Source: Desulfococcaceae bacterium
GTDB lineage: Bacteria; Desulfobacterota; Desulfobacteria; Desulfobacterales; Desulfosalsimonadaceae
NCBI GenBank assembly: GCA_030145385.1
Contig: JAQYVU010000011.1
Location: 1 to 64,000, forward strand
DNA: 64,000 bases
Direction of reading: 5' to 3'
Position numbers and translations under genes: made by a program. Positions 54,029 to 62,202 of this stretch are shown in pieces (within the stretch, counting starts at the first letter, position 1; the number at the start of each line of letters is the position of its first letter). The notes below the pieces were generated by a model, which ran no database searches, was not told where the DNA came from, and saw only the letters and a list, made by a program, of their open reading frames with translations.

Positions 54029-55552
54029 TTATTTTTTGTATGGGTTAAATTCATCAGGATAAAGTTTTTCCGCGCAATCCGGACAGATGCCATGGGAAAA
54101 TTCCGCATCCGAATGAATGCTGATGTAATATTCGATTTGATTCCAATATCCTGTATCATCCCTGATTTTCTTACACGAAGAACAAATCGGCAGAATTCCC
54201 CGAAGGGTGTTAATTTCATTTAATGCTTTTTTCAACTGTTCGATCAGCCGCTCCCGCTCTTCCTCATTTTGCCGGATTTCCGTGATGTTATCAAAAGCAA
54301 CCGCCAGCTTGTTTCCCGGCAGTTTAAACGCATGAATTTTAAAGGCCCCTTCCAGGCGCTCATCTTTATACACCTTATTTTCCGTGCGATAGGTTTTACC
54401 GTTTTTTACGACTTCCAGAAAAGCGGCCGCCAATCCATCTTTTTTCGCATTCGGCCAGATATCATTAAATTCCAAGCCTTTCCATTCCATGATATTGATG
54501 CCGGACAAAATTTCACCTGACCGGTTCCCATCGAGTAAAATCAATTTGTCCGGCACAATATACTGATAGGTGAAAAGTCCTGAAGGAATTTCGCGGACAA
54601 TATCCGCAGATGTCTGCAAAGATTTTTCCAGTAATTTTTTTGTCCTGGATTTTTCCGTGATGTCATTAAACGTAACAACCGCCCCGATCACTTCATCATT
54701 TTTTAAAATCGGGTGCGACCGGTATTCCACCTTAATTTTTCTATGATCCAGCCACCAAAAAATATCATTCTCGCAATAAACGCCCTGACCGATTCTAAAT
54801 GTCGAAAAAATTCTGCATTCCTCTAACGGACAAACAGAGCCGTCCGCACGGGTATGGTGAATCAATTCATGAATATTCTGAGCAAGAATATCCTTTTCAG
54901 TTTCATATCCAAGAATATTGACACAGGCGGAATTACAAAATGTACACCGGCCATTCGTGTCCATTCCAAATATTCCTTCAGCTGTAGAATTCAGCAGCAA
55001 CTTGATTTTTGCTTCACTTTCACGAAGCTGATCCTCGGCCAGGCGGCAGGAATCGATTTCTTCGTTTAATTTTTTGTTTGCTTGTTCAAGTGCTGAAATC
55101 TGCTGACGGGCATGTTCATCTGATATTGATCCATCTCCATCTCCCGGCTGATTTTGTTTCAACTTTTCGGACTTATTGATGTTCCTGTGAATCCCGATAA
55201 AACGTGTTGGAATCCCCCTTTTGTCCGTTTCGATCCACCGACCGATGGTTTGCATCCAGATCCAATCATCTAATTCTGTTTTTATCCGGTAAAAAATTTT
55301 AAAATGCTTATTTTTGCCGCTCAAACAGGATTTCAGGGTTGTATTAAATTCTGGCTGGTGTTCAGGATGAATTTTATTCTGCCACCAGTCAAATTTATAC
55401 GTATTTTCGGATGTTTTATATCCCAATTTCTTCAGATAGTTTTCGTCAAAAAACATCTCGCCTGAAACCACATCCCATTGCCAGATGAATTCATCTTCAG
55501 ATTCAATGAGCAGGTTTAAAAATTCCTTTTTCGGCCACTTTGTTGATTGCAT
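54029..55552 (-). CDS. Multi-PAS signalling protein with C-terminal CxxC ribbon, no kinase
   Basis: A 507-residue cytoplasmic sensor with three PAS domains, at about 10-125 (WQWDVVSGEMFFDENYLKKLGY), 175-300 (STAEGIFGMDTNGRCTFCNSA) and 310-440. The end carries LPICSSCKKIRDDTGYW and HGICPDCAEKLYP, two CxxC pairs forming the zinc-ribbon-like tail common in deltaproteobacterial PAS proteins. There is no histidine kinase, GGDEF or EAL domain, so the output is probably protein contact. It lies in an operon between an SRPBCC gene (42 bases) and blc (23 bases). Confidence 0.87.
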   Translation of the reverse strand: MQSTKWPKKEFLNLLIESEDEFIWQWDVVSGEMFFDENYLKKLGYKTSENTYKFDWWQNKIHPEHQPEFNTTLKSCLSGKNKHFKIFYRIKTELDDWIWMQTIGRWIETDKRGIPTRFIGIHRNINKSEKLKQNQPGDGDGSISDEHARQQISALEQANKKLNEEIDSCRLAEDQLRESEAKIKLLLNSTAEGIFGMDTNGRCTFCNSACVNILGYETEKDILAQNIHELIHHTRADGSVCPLEECRIFSTFRIGQGVYCENDIFWWLDHRKIKVEYRSHPILKNDEVIGAVVTFNDITEKSRTKKLLEKSLQTSADIVREIPSGLFTYQYIVPDKLILLDGNRSGEILSGINIMEWKGLEFNDIWPNAKKDGLAAAFLEVVKNGKTYRTENKVYKDERLEGAFKIHAFKLPGNKLAVAFDNITEIRQNEEERERLIEQLKKALNEINTLRGILPICSSCKKIRDDTGYWNQIEYYISIHSDAEFSHGICPDCAEKLYPDEFNPYKK

Positions 55553-55594
55553 TGAATTCTCTTTCTTTTTATTGGAGAATCTTAAAAAAACAAT

Positions 55595-55969
55595 TCATCG
55601 CTGTTCAGCGATCTGTCGTATCCGTCGGGCGGCAATGGCGCAGACAAACCAATAAGGTGCCATAAAAACGGGTACTTCAAAGATCAGGCGGCATTTATGC
55701 TGTGAAATCAGTTCCACACAATGCCCGGTAGCAGGAATCCGACAAACCCGCCAGCTCCATTTTTTTGCATAAACAAACCGCGTGACTTTAAAGGGCAGCC
55801 AAAGTCCGAAGATTGTCCGGACATAACCTGTGGAACCGGATTGAATGAATCGATCATCGCAGCGGACATCCGACACCGACGGTCCCCATTCCGGCCATTG
55901 TTCTGTGTCCGTGAGGATCTGCCAAACGATCTCAGCCGGAGCCTTTATGATCACATTAATTTCAATCAA
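55595..55969 (-). CDS. SRPBCC family protein (second copy)
   Basis: A 124-residue START-like protein: MIEINVIIKAPAEIVWQILT then WPEWGPS, the NWxxWNP-like signature, and a C-terminal helix rich in Ala, Ile and Arg. It is shorter than the 46.5 kb copy and not closely similar. It starts 11 bases after the PPDK-like gene and is thus part of the same operon. Likely a carrier or sensor of a hydrophobic molecule. Confidence 0.85.
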   Translation of the reverse strand: MIEINVIIKAPAEIVWQILTDTEQWPEWGPSVSDVRCDDRFIQSGSTGYVRTIFGLWLPFKVTRFVYAKKWSWRVCRIPATGHCVELISQHKCRLIFEVPVFMAPYWFVCAIAARRIRQIAEQR

Positions 55970-55980
55970 CTTTTAGACAT

Positions 55981-58158
55981 TTACCTTATGATGGTCACAA
56001 TACCGAGAAATCCGTCAACTGTCAGCTGATCTCCGCTGTTAATTGCGGCCGTGGCATCAGGAACCCCGGTAATACAGGGAATTCCGTATTCACGGGCTAT
56101 GATGGCCCCATGAATGAGCATTCCGCCTCTTCGTTCAACAATTGCAGCGGCCATGGGAACGATCAGGGTCATGTTTGGATCAATGGCATCACAGACCAGG
56201 ATTTCACCATGACAAAAAAGGCCAAGATCTTCCCGGGTATTTATCACCCGGGCAATTCCGGTTCCAATTCCTTGTCCGGCCGGCTGACCGATAAGCTGAC
56301 GTGCCTGAACGTCAAATCCCTTTACTTTTTCCGCTGCTTTTTTTTTAAATACCGGCTGATAATCAGAATCCCGCAGGGAACTGGCAATCTCATCAAACAT
56401 TTCCGGAGACTCCGGGCGGGGAATATTTATGCCAAGCCTTTGCTTTCCGGCAGCACCTGCCCGTTTCATTTCCCTTTCAATCCGGCCGAGAAACATATTG
56501 TCATCATCACGCATCCGGTAGCTTGCCCGGGCAAGATCAAGCAATTCTTCATTATGAACCCGGGATTTCTCATCAAACATGTTCAGAAAATTTGTTTCCA
56601 GTTCCTTATGTGATTTTTCAGAATATTTTTTTTGTTTTATGCCTCCTTCTGCCATCTCCAAAAGAATGGAAACAAGGATTTCCGACAATCCGTCCGGGCT
56701 ATCCACCTCAATATGAGAAGCATCCATATACTCATGAAAAAAATGTCTGGCGTTACCATAAAAATCCGGATCAATTAATTCCGTTTGTCCGCTTTTAAGG
56801 TGGTTCCATAATTTTTGATCGTGGCGAACGCTTTCGGCCAGTTGTTCAAGTTTTCGATTTCTTTCAATACTTTTTAAATCAGATGTTTCCAGCAGACTGA
56901 CAAATTCAAACGGATCATCCGGCTTTATGGTATCATTGTAAACCTGGCCGAACATTCTCATGCCATGGGCAAACGGGATAAAATCCGCCCAGTAAATTTT
57001 TTCCCAGTCCTGATAGATTTTTGAGCGACGATCAATCTCTGCAGCCAGGTCATGATCCGACAGGTTATCAATATCCATAGCTGCGAGCAGATCAGCATCT
57101 TCGATCATTTTAACAATCAAATCCTTCTCAATACGAACGCGCAGGGCCTTAAGACTTTCAAGACTTCGGCGCAGGCTGAGGTACCACCCACGATCATCAG
57201 TGCCTTGATTGTCAATCCCTGTAGAAATTGGTCTGGATTGAAGCACATACATTTGCCTGTTTTTAAATGTCCACTCCATATCCTGCGGATAATCAAACAA
57301 CTTTTCAGATGCCATGGCCTGCTTGAAAACCGTCCGGATATCATCACTATCAATGGAAGGAATCCCGGATTTTTGAACCGGCAGGTCATCTACAACTGCC
57401 CCGCCAGGTCCGGCGATCATCCATTTTTCGCGCACTGCCGGCTGATGGGACAAAATATTTCCGGATTCTATATCAAGCGTCCAGCGATCCGGCTCAATAA
57501 TACCATCCACCAGTCCCTGATTCAGTCCATGAACCGATTCAATGACACTTTCATGCTTATTTGCGGGATTGCGTGTAAAAATAACACCTGACCGGTCACC
57601 GTCGATCATCTCCTGGATTATAACTGCCATTTTACTCTGGTTCACATCCAGGCCGATCTCTTTTCTGTAAAGCATGGCCGCATCCGACCAGAGAGACGCC
57701 CAGACCAGGCGCACATGATCAATGATAGATTCCAGTCCGCGGATATTGACAAACGATTCATGAAGACCGGCAAATGATGAACCCGACGCATCCTCACCAG
57801 GGGCAGAAGATCGGACAGCAACAACGGCATTTTCAAATAATGGTTTTAAAACACGAGTAAGATTCTCATTCAATTCAGGCGGTATCGGGGCTTTTAAAAA
57901 AAAGCTGCGGATCCGAAGTGCCGCATCCCAGATCTCCTCCCAACGCATTTGCGAAAAATCCTTGCGATTTATTTCCATCTGAATTCGGGTATGAAGCCCG
58001 GTAGCAGCAATAAATGTCTCATACACATGGGTTGTCAGGCAAACCGCTTTTGGAACCGGAAACCCGTTTTGATACAAATGGGCCAGGGCCAGACTTTTTC
58101 CCCCGACAAGATGTTGATCGGATGTTTGAATTTGATCCAGACTTTTAATCAAAATCAT
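55981..58158 (-). CDS. PEP synthase / pyruvate phosphate dikinase-like enzyme
   Basis: A 725-residue phosphotransfer enzyme. The N-terminal ATP-grasp domain begins LVGGKSLALAHLYQNGFPVP and contains VAVRSSAPGEDASGSSFAGLHE and DRSGVIFTRNP; the C-terminal swivelling domain has RRGGMLIHGAIIAREYGIPCITG with the phosphohistidine. The PEP-binding TIM barrel of true PEP synthase is absent, and the middle (residues about 320-620) is helical and unlike it, so the layout matches rifampin-phosphotransferase-like proteins that phosphorylate small molecules. I set the start at 58158, which overlaps the stop of the upstream gene as ATGA. Substrate unknown. Confidence 0.85.
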   Translation of the reverse strand: MILIKSLDQIQTSDQHLVGGKSLALAHLYQNGFPVPKAVCLTTHVYETFIAATGLHTRIQMEINRKDFSQMRWEEIWDAALRIRSFFLKAPIPPELNENLTRVLKPLFENAVVAVRSSAPGEDASGSSFAGLHESFVNIRGLESIIDHVRLVWASLWSDAAMLYRKEIGLDVNQSKMAVIIQEMIDGDRSGVIFTRNPANKHESVIESVHGLNQGLVDGIIEPDRWTLDIESGNILSHQPAVREKWMIAGPGGAVVDDLPVQKSGIPSIDSDDIRTVFKQAMASEKLFDYPQDMEWTFKNRQMYVLQSRPISTGIDNQGTDDRGWYLSLRRSLESLKALRVRIEKDLIVKMIEDADLLAAMDIDNLSDHDLAAEIDRRSKIYQDWEKIYWADFIPFAHGMRMFGQVYNDTIKPDDPFEFVSLLETSDLKSIERNRKLEQLAESVRHDQKLWNHLKSGQTELIDPDFYGNARHFFHEYMDASHIEVDSPDGLSEILVSILLEMAEGGIKQKKYSEKSHKELETNFLNMFDEKSRVHNEELLDLARASYRMRDDDNMFLGRIEREMKRAGAAGKQRLGINIPRPESPEMFDEIASSLRDSDYQPVFKKKAAEKVKGFDVQARQLIGQPAGQGIGTGIARVINTREDLGLFCHGEILVCDAIDPNMTLIVPMAAAIVERRGGMLIHGAIIAREYGIPCITGVPDATAAINSGDQLTVDGFLGIVTIIR

Positions 58159-58616
58159 TTCCTCATATGCAGTTCCACCACGTTCTGAAACCGGTTGACA
58201 ACGTAATAACATGATACATTCAAACGGATCAGCCGCGTGGAGGGGGATTTTACAAATTCGGCAAGATGGGGATGTTTTTGCAGATAAATATCCTGAAGTT
58301 CAATCAATTCAATTCCGCTAACAATGTCCACGGAACCGGTGGCAGTGGCCGCCATTGCATCGGCAATGTCGGATGGGGCATTGGATCGGTTATCAATCAT
58401 CATGGAAGCCCGGGGATCATTGGTGACATTTACATATTTTCGCGTGGCCTGTCCGGTGACAAAATAGAGTGCTTTCAAGTCTTCAGAGCCGGCAAACGCC
58501 ACCAGACTGGTATACGGTTGTCCCTGATTATGGGTTGCCAGAACAGCAAGGCTCTGTGAACCCATTAAACGGGTTAATGCATCCCAATATTCATTTTGAT
58601 GCGATTTATCTTTCAT
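58155..58616 (-). CDS. Pyridoxamine 5'-phosphate oxidase-like FMN-binding protein
   Basis: A 153-residue split-barrel flavoprotein. SLAVLATHNQGQPYTSLVAF is the first barrel segment, followed by YFVTGQATRKYVNVTNDPRASMM, the FMN phosphate-binding turn. The start at 58616 follows GGTGG; an in-frame ATG at 58628 is less favoured. It is first in a tight operon: its stop overlaps the PPDK-like gene. Members of this superfamily reduce or bind quinones, F420 or heme; nothing here selects one. Confidence 0.82.
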   Translation of the reverse strand: MKDKSHQNEYWDALTRLMGSQSLAVLATHNQGQPYTSLVAFAGSEDLKALYFVTGQATRKYVNVTNDPRASMMIDNRSNAPSDIADAMAATATGSVDIVSGIELIELQDIYLQKHPHLAEFVKSPSTRLIRLNVSCYYVVNRFQNVVELHMRK

Positions 58617-58708
58617 GATTCCACCCATTGGGTATTCAGGTTGATTTGTTTTTATTCGCCGATGGCGTAAAATCAGTCATGAAATAAGCGATCCAATAAA
58701 ACAAGTCA

Positions 58709-58977
58709 TTATTTATCGGTATTGTTCTTCATTGCACCTAAACAAAAAATCAGGGGCAGAAAATGTTCAGCAGGAAACGGGTGACGCTGTTCCGGGTCAG
58801 GCGCGAATTTTTTATAAGCGATCAATTGTGTGATCTGAATTCCCAATGGGCGGATATACAGACGATCAATTCGGGCTGGGGAAATTGACCGCCCAGTTGT
58901 TTCAGAAAGGAACGAACCGGCGTATCTGTCAGCAAAATCGCCGGCGGACCATGAGAAATAAATAATACGGGCATCAT
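58709..58977 (-). pseudogene. DODA/LigB-type extradiol dioxygenase remnant with internal deletion
   Basis: On the minus strand from 58977 the frame reads MMPVLFISHGPPAILLTDTP and ends ...ISAHWEFRSHN with a TGA at 58824-58822. These are the first 50 residues of the 4,5-DOPA-dioxygenase-like family, including the metal histidines in SHG and SAHWE. In another frame, shortly after, AYKKFAPDPEQRHPFPAEHF and LPLIFCLGAM give the C-terminal part (APDPEQRHPFPAEHFLPL), ending at 58709. About 150 middle residues of a roughly 260-residue enzyme are missing, with a frameshift at the join. This explains most of the 476-base gap between the FMN-binding protein and DUF2177. Confidence 0.8.
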
Positions 58978-59092
58978 CGGCGTTACCAGCCTTCTTGGTT
59001 CAAGAATTTTTTATAGGTTATATGCAGGATGCCGGAAATTCATTCATTTTCGGACTTTACAACACCTGATATTCAAGCTTTTTACCTGGCGG

Positions 59093-59527
59093 TTATGATG
59101 AAAAATAGCGGGTCAGGTAAAACACATAAAATCCGGCAAACACTCCCTGGGCCGTTCCCCACGCAATATCAATAATTGTGATGGGTACCGGATAATTCCG
59201 GACAAACGAGAGGTTGGTCAAGTCATAGGTACAGTACATCACAAATCCGGCAAATGCCCCAACACCAATTGATGTCACAAGGGTGTTTTCAACCAGTAGG
59301 CCCAAAGAGACAAACACCACCAGCCCAAAAGCGATAATCGCCTGAACCGACAGCCCGACAGGCAGATTAAATACGATCCGGCCATTTTCAATCACCGCCA
59401 GATAACTCATCTGCTTGAAGTAAATTGTTCGTGCAACGGCTGAAAGCCAGAGAAGATCAAGAACAATAAAAACAATGACGGATAAACCGGCAACTTTAAA
59501 GAATGTTGAGGAAAGGAAATAATTCAT
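59093..59527 (-). CDS. DUF2177 family membrane protein
   Basis: A 144-residue inner-membrane protein with four hydrophobic helices. Family landmarks are VLDLLWLSAVARTIYFKQMSY near residue 25, the acidic-polar YDLTNLSFVRNYPV near residue 105 and DIAWGTAQGVFAG in the last helix. Function is unknown, but DUF2177 is regularly found in the same neighbourhoods as DUF1365, COG2907, photolyase and lipocalin genes. Probably transcribed alone here, as the dioxygenase downstream is broken. Confidence 0.92.
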   Translation of the reverse strand: MNYFLSSTFFKVAGLSVIVFIVLDLLWLSAVARTIYFKQMSYLAVIENGRIVFNLPVGLSVQAIIAFGLVVFVSLGLLVENTLVTSIGVGAFAGFVMYCTYDLTNLSFVRNYPVPITIIDIAWGTAQGVFAGFYVFYLTRYFSS

Positions 59528-59626
59528 GCTCAGATCCTTTGATATCAGTTAAAAATTACGAAATACTGCTGTTTCCCATTTTTCATTGTTTAATCAATAC
59601 GATCCATCCTGTTACAAATAAAATCA

Positions 59627-60043
59627 CTATGCTTTATGACTATCAAGAACAGATAAAATAATCCTGTAAATGGTATCCAGATCCTTTCCGGTTTTAAATC
59701 CCCCTTGCTGGCAGAATCTTTCCATGAAGGTATTGTCATCAATTTTAAGGTCAGCACAGATAGCCCTTGCCTGGTGCCAGGACGGCAGCCAGACCAATTG
59801 TTCAACCATATTATCACGTGTGTGAAAAATATCCAGAAACCGGTTAATGTTGAGAATAAAATAGATCCGGCCGGGAAAAGGAGACGGGTAATTAATCACT
59901 GCCCCCCGGTCCCAGACAAAATCCCCGACTCGGGGGGTCCAGACCAGCCCGGCGTCTTTTAATTCAGCGGCCAGGTTACAGAGGGGTTCATCAAACGGGT
60001 GGGACGGTGGTAAATGATTCCAGGCAATCGTTTTTTTTGTCAT
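59627..60043 (-). CDS. Hypothetical protein, 138 aa
   Basis: Not recognised. A soluble 138-residue protein with several tryptophans, no signal and no membrane segment. Readable features are WNHLPPSHPFDEPLCNLA, VWTPRVGDFVWDRG, RIYFILNINRFLDIF and WLPSWHQARAI. The pattern of strands separated by charged loops, with the WxP and FxWD pieces, looks like a small ligand-binding fold. The starting ATG has a modest ribosome site. It lies upstream of the DUF2177 gene by 99 bases on the same strand. Confidence 0.7.
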   Translation of the reverse strand: MTKKTIAWNHLPPSHPFDEPLCNLAAELKDAGLVWTPRVGDFVWDRGAVINYPSPFPGRIYFILNINRFLDIFHTRDNMVEQLVWLPSWHQARAICADLKIDDNTFMERFCQQGGFKTGKDLDTIYRIILSVLDSHKA

Positions 60044-60114
60044 AACAAGATCCCGAATATTTTTTATGACTGAACATTCAAAAAATAATGTTTATCAGCA
60101 TGTTATGATACTGC

Positions 60115-60148
60115 AAAAAACCGCACACTCATGGTGTGCGGCTTTTTT
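60115..60148 (-). terminator. Rho-independent terminator after the 60.2-kb small gene
   Basis: CCGCACAC-tcatg-GTGTGCGG stem flanked by AAAAAA and TTTTTT. On the minus strand it lies about 95 bases after the stop of the small gene at 60244. Confidence 0.8.
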
Positions 60149-60243
60149 AAAACCGTAATGCATAATTAAATATTCACATAAAGCTCATTAAAAAACAATA
60201 TATTATGCGAATTGAATATACTTAAGGCGGCAACTCGCGTTTT

Positions 60244-60555
60244 CTAGCCAGGAACGGAAACCGGGGCTGCCTTGCCAATGGCTGCCATCGCCTCGTCGTA
60301 TTTTGAGCGCATATCAATATGCGCATCATCGATTTCTTTCTTCTGTGGCGACCATTCGGTGGGGCACTCGGTTTTAAGGGAGCCGATCCGGTCTTCCAGT
60401 TCCGTCACAATATTGTGCAGATCCCCAATATTGCCGAGCATTTTTTCCTTTTCTCCCGATGAAAGTCCGTCAATTTTACGTATCATATCATACAGCTTTG
60501 CTTTCCATGCAGTCAGTTCGATCCCTACATTGTTGCAATAATCCATGACATCCAT
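60244..60555 (-). CDS. Small helical CPxWSP protein, copy 1
   Basis: A 103-residue, cysteine-containing helical protein. It is clearly related to the next gene upstream (60926-61234): both have DYC near the N-terminus, a KA.LYD segment, a middle helix with L....I..L, and the block CP.(D/E)WSP.KKE(I/L)DD. The two cysteines (DYC and CP) are shared and may pair or bind metal. No family name is known to me. A strong AAGGAGG precedes the ATG, so it is probably well translated. Monocistronic, with its own terminator. Confidence 0.75.
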   Translation of the reverse strand: MDVMDYCNNVGIELTAWKAKLYDMIRKIDGLSSGEKEKMLGNIGDLHNIVTELEDRIGSLKTECPTEWSPQKKEIDDAHIDMRSKYDEAMAAIGKAAPVSVPG

Positions 60556-60793
60556 AACACCCTCCTTGGTTAAACAATAAAATGTTAAAAAAAATCCATT
60601 ATTCTATTTGCTGATCCGGCAGCTGTCGGGTACATAAAAAACATTTTCTCTGGTCATTTAAATAACCGAACAGAAAACCGAATAAAGCCGAAAAGAAGAG
60701 CAGCCGCACCGGAACATTGATCTTTGACCTTCTGCGGTCGGCTGAAGTAAAACTTACGTCACTCAGGTAAAACCGGGGATTGCATTAACAGTT

Positions 60794-60920
60794 TGTTGAA
60801 AAACGTTATGAGCGCTGAGAAAACAAGGAAAATTCGACGAAAAAGCTGAGTTTATTCTTATAAATTAATATTTTGAATCGATTTTAACGCCGTATGATCA
60901 AGCGCAATCATTTTTCATCA
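60794..60920. repeat. About 127-bp palindromic intergenic element
   Basis: Ends TGTTGAAAAACG and TTTTTCATCA are near-inverted, and inner segments AAAATTCGA and CGATTTT also match in inverted order around an AT-rich centre. It lies between the two paralogous small genes. It resembles in size and layout, not in sequence, the element at 26374. Likely a repeat-family (REP/MITE-like) sequence. Confidence 0.45.
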
Positions 60921-60925
60921 GCCGG

Positions 60926-61234
60926 TTAAACCCATGCCGTTGTATCCGGTATGCTCACCCCAACATGATCCCCCATTTCAGCGAGCGTTTCAGACAATCT
61001 GGCGATGTTGTCATCGAGTTCTTTCTTGTTGGGCGACCAGTCCGATGGGCATTGGTTATTTAATTCACTTAAACCGGCTTCAATATCGGCGACCAGGGAC
61101 CTCAACTTTTTTGCCGCATCGGAATGAACCGAATCTGAGACAGATTCCGTCTTGGTCATCACATCATACAAGCCCGCTTTTAAACCGACCAGTCGCTTAT
61201 ACGTTTTTTCACAGTAGTCCTTTGCATCACTCAT
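60926..61234 (-). CDS. Small helical CPxWSP protein, copy 2
   Basis: A 102-residue paralogue of the gene at 60244. Shared positions include KDYC, L.GLKAGLYD, CPSDWSPNKKELDD and the C-terminal VSIP; outside these the two differ considerably, so the duplication is old. It is helical and acidic, without signal or membrane segment. AGGAGG lies eight bases before the ATG. The copies are separated by 370 bases that include a palindromic element, and no terminator is obvious between them. Confidence 0.75.
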   Translation of the reverse strand: MSDAKDYCEKTYKRLVGLKAGLYDVMTKTESVSDSVHSDAAKKLRSLVADIEAGLSELNNQCPSDWSPNKKELDDNIARLSETLAEMGDHVGVSIPDTTAWV

Positions 61235-61582
61235 TTTTCCGCCTCCTTCACAATTATATACTCACAAAAAGACCTTTGAAAATATTAAACGATCACAAGC
61301 TGTGTATGAATTTAATGATATAATGAAAAAATTATTAAACGTAATAACTACAAAAAAAGCAGGCGCATCAAGATTATATGGAGGTTACGTACAGTTGGAA
61401 GTGACTTGAAAGAAAAAGTGGAAGTCGTTTGAATTATCTAAAATCTTAATCTCATGAATAAGATTAGTCAAGCAAGTAAATTAAATTTTGATTCCTGTTT
61501 TATTTAATCTTGGCATATTAACAATGAACCGGTATAAATATATGAGGTTTTTTTCAATTATCCTTATTAGAGGATTTGAAAC
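61235..61582. other. Divergent intergenic region with short repeats
   Basis: A 348-base gap between CPxWSP copy 2 and the chalcone-isomerase-like gene. It holds TGGAAGT..CTTGAA at 61395 repeated as TGGAAGT..TTTGAA at 61419, and the inverted pair AATCTTA/TAAGATT at 61442-61465. These could be regulator sites for the lipid genes to the right. No gene was found in it. Confidence 0.35.
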
Positions 61583-62161
61583 ATGAAGACAAAACTTCAA
61601 ACAATCATTTGCTTCATCGTCTGTTTTATATTCTTTTCTGCAATTCCATTGAATCCTGCTTACGGTGCAGTTATCGAAGGTGTTCACTTTGATAAAAGCG
61701 TCATCATTAATCAACAAAATGCAACTTTGCGCGGAGTCGCCCTTCTGCGATACATGATATTCATCAAGGCATATGTCAGCGCTTTTTATCTGAATGAAAA
61801 TTTTTCAGAAAAAGATGCGCGGGGAAATGTTGAGCGACGTCTGGTACTCCATTATTTTCATGCGATTTCAGCAGAAGATTTTGCCGAAGCCACCACGGAA
61901 ATGATTGAAAAAAATGTATCCCCCGATCGATTCAGAGCCTTGCAGCTGCCAATCCGTCAACTGAACGATTTATACAAGGATGTAAAACCCGGAGATGAAT
62001 ATACAGCAACATATATCCCCGGGATAGGCACAGAACTGGCGTTAAACGGTAAGACTCTTGGCGTGGTTCCGGGCGAAGAATATTCTGCTGCATTTTTTTC
62101 CATCTGGATCGGAGAAAATCCAATTGACAAAGGTTTTCGCAACAAACTGCTTGGCAAATAA
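61583..62161 (+). CDS. Secreted chalcone-isomerase-like domain protein
   Basis: A 192-residue exported protein: signal peptide in residues 1-29 (KTKLQTIICFIVCFIFFSA, cleavage near YGA), then a chalcone-isomerase-like fold with VIEGVHFDKSV, RYMIFIKAYVSAFYL and FFSIWIGENPIDKGFRNKLLG. In bacteria this fold does not isomerise chalcones but is thought to bind fatty acids; such proteins recur in lipid and photooxidative clusters. It starts a plus-strand unit with the MFS transporter (41-base gap) and DUF1295. Confidence 0.9.
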   Translation: MKTKLQTIICFIVCFIFFSAIPLNPAYGAVIEGVHFDKSVIINQQNATLRGVALLRYMIFIKAYVSAFYLNENFSEKDARGNVERRLVLHYFHAISAEDFAEATTEMIEKNVSPDRFRALQLPIRQLNDLYKDVKPGDEYTATYIPGIGTELALNGKTLGVVPGEEYSAAFFSIWIGENPIDKGFRNKLLGK

Positions 62162-62202
62162 ATAACACTTCTAAAAAAACTATACATCCGAGAGCCTTAA
62201 CA

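Noticed and set aside
56110-57591. Several plus-strand ORFs of 90-180 codons opposite the PPDK-like gene
   Set aside because: No ribosome sites and no family resemblance; the minus-strand gene has full motifs.
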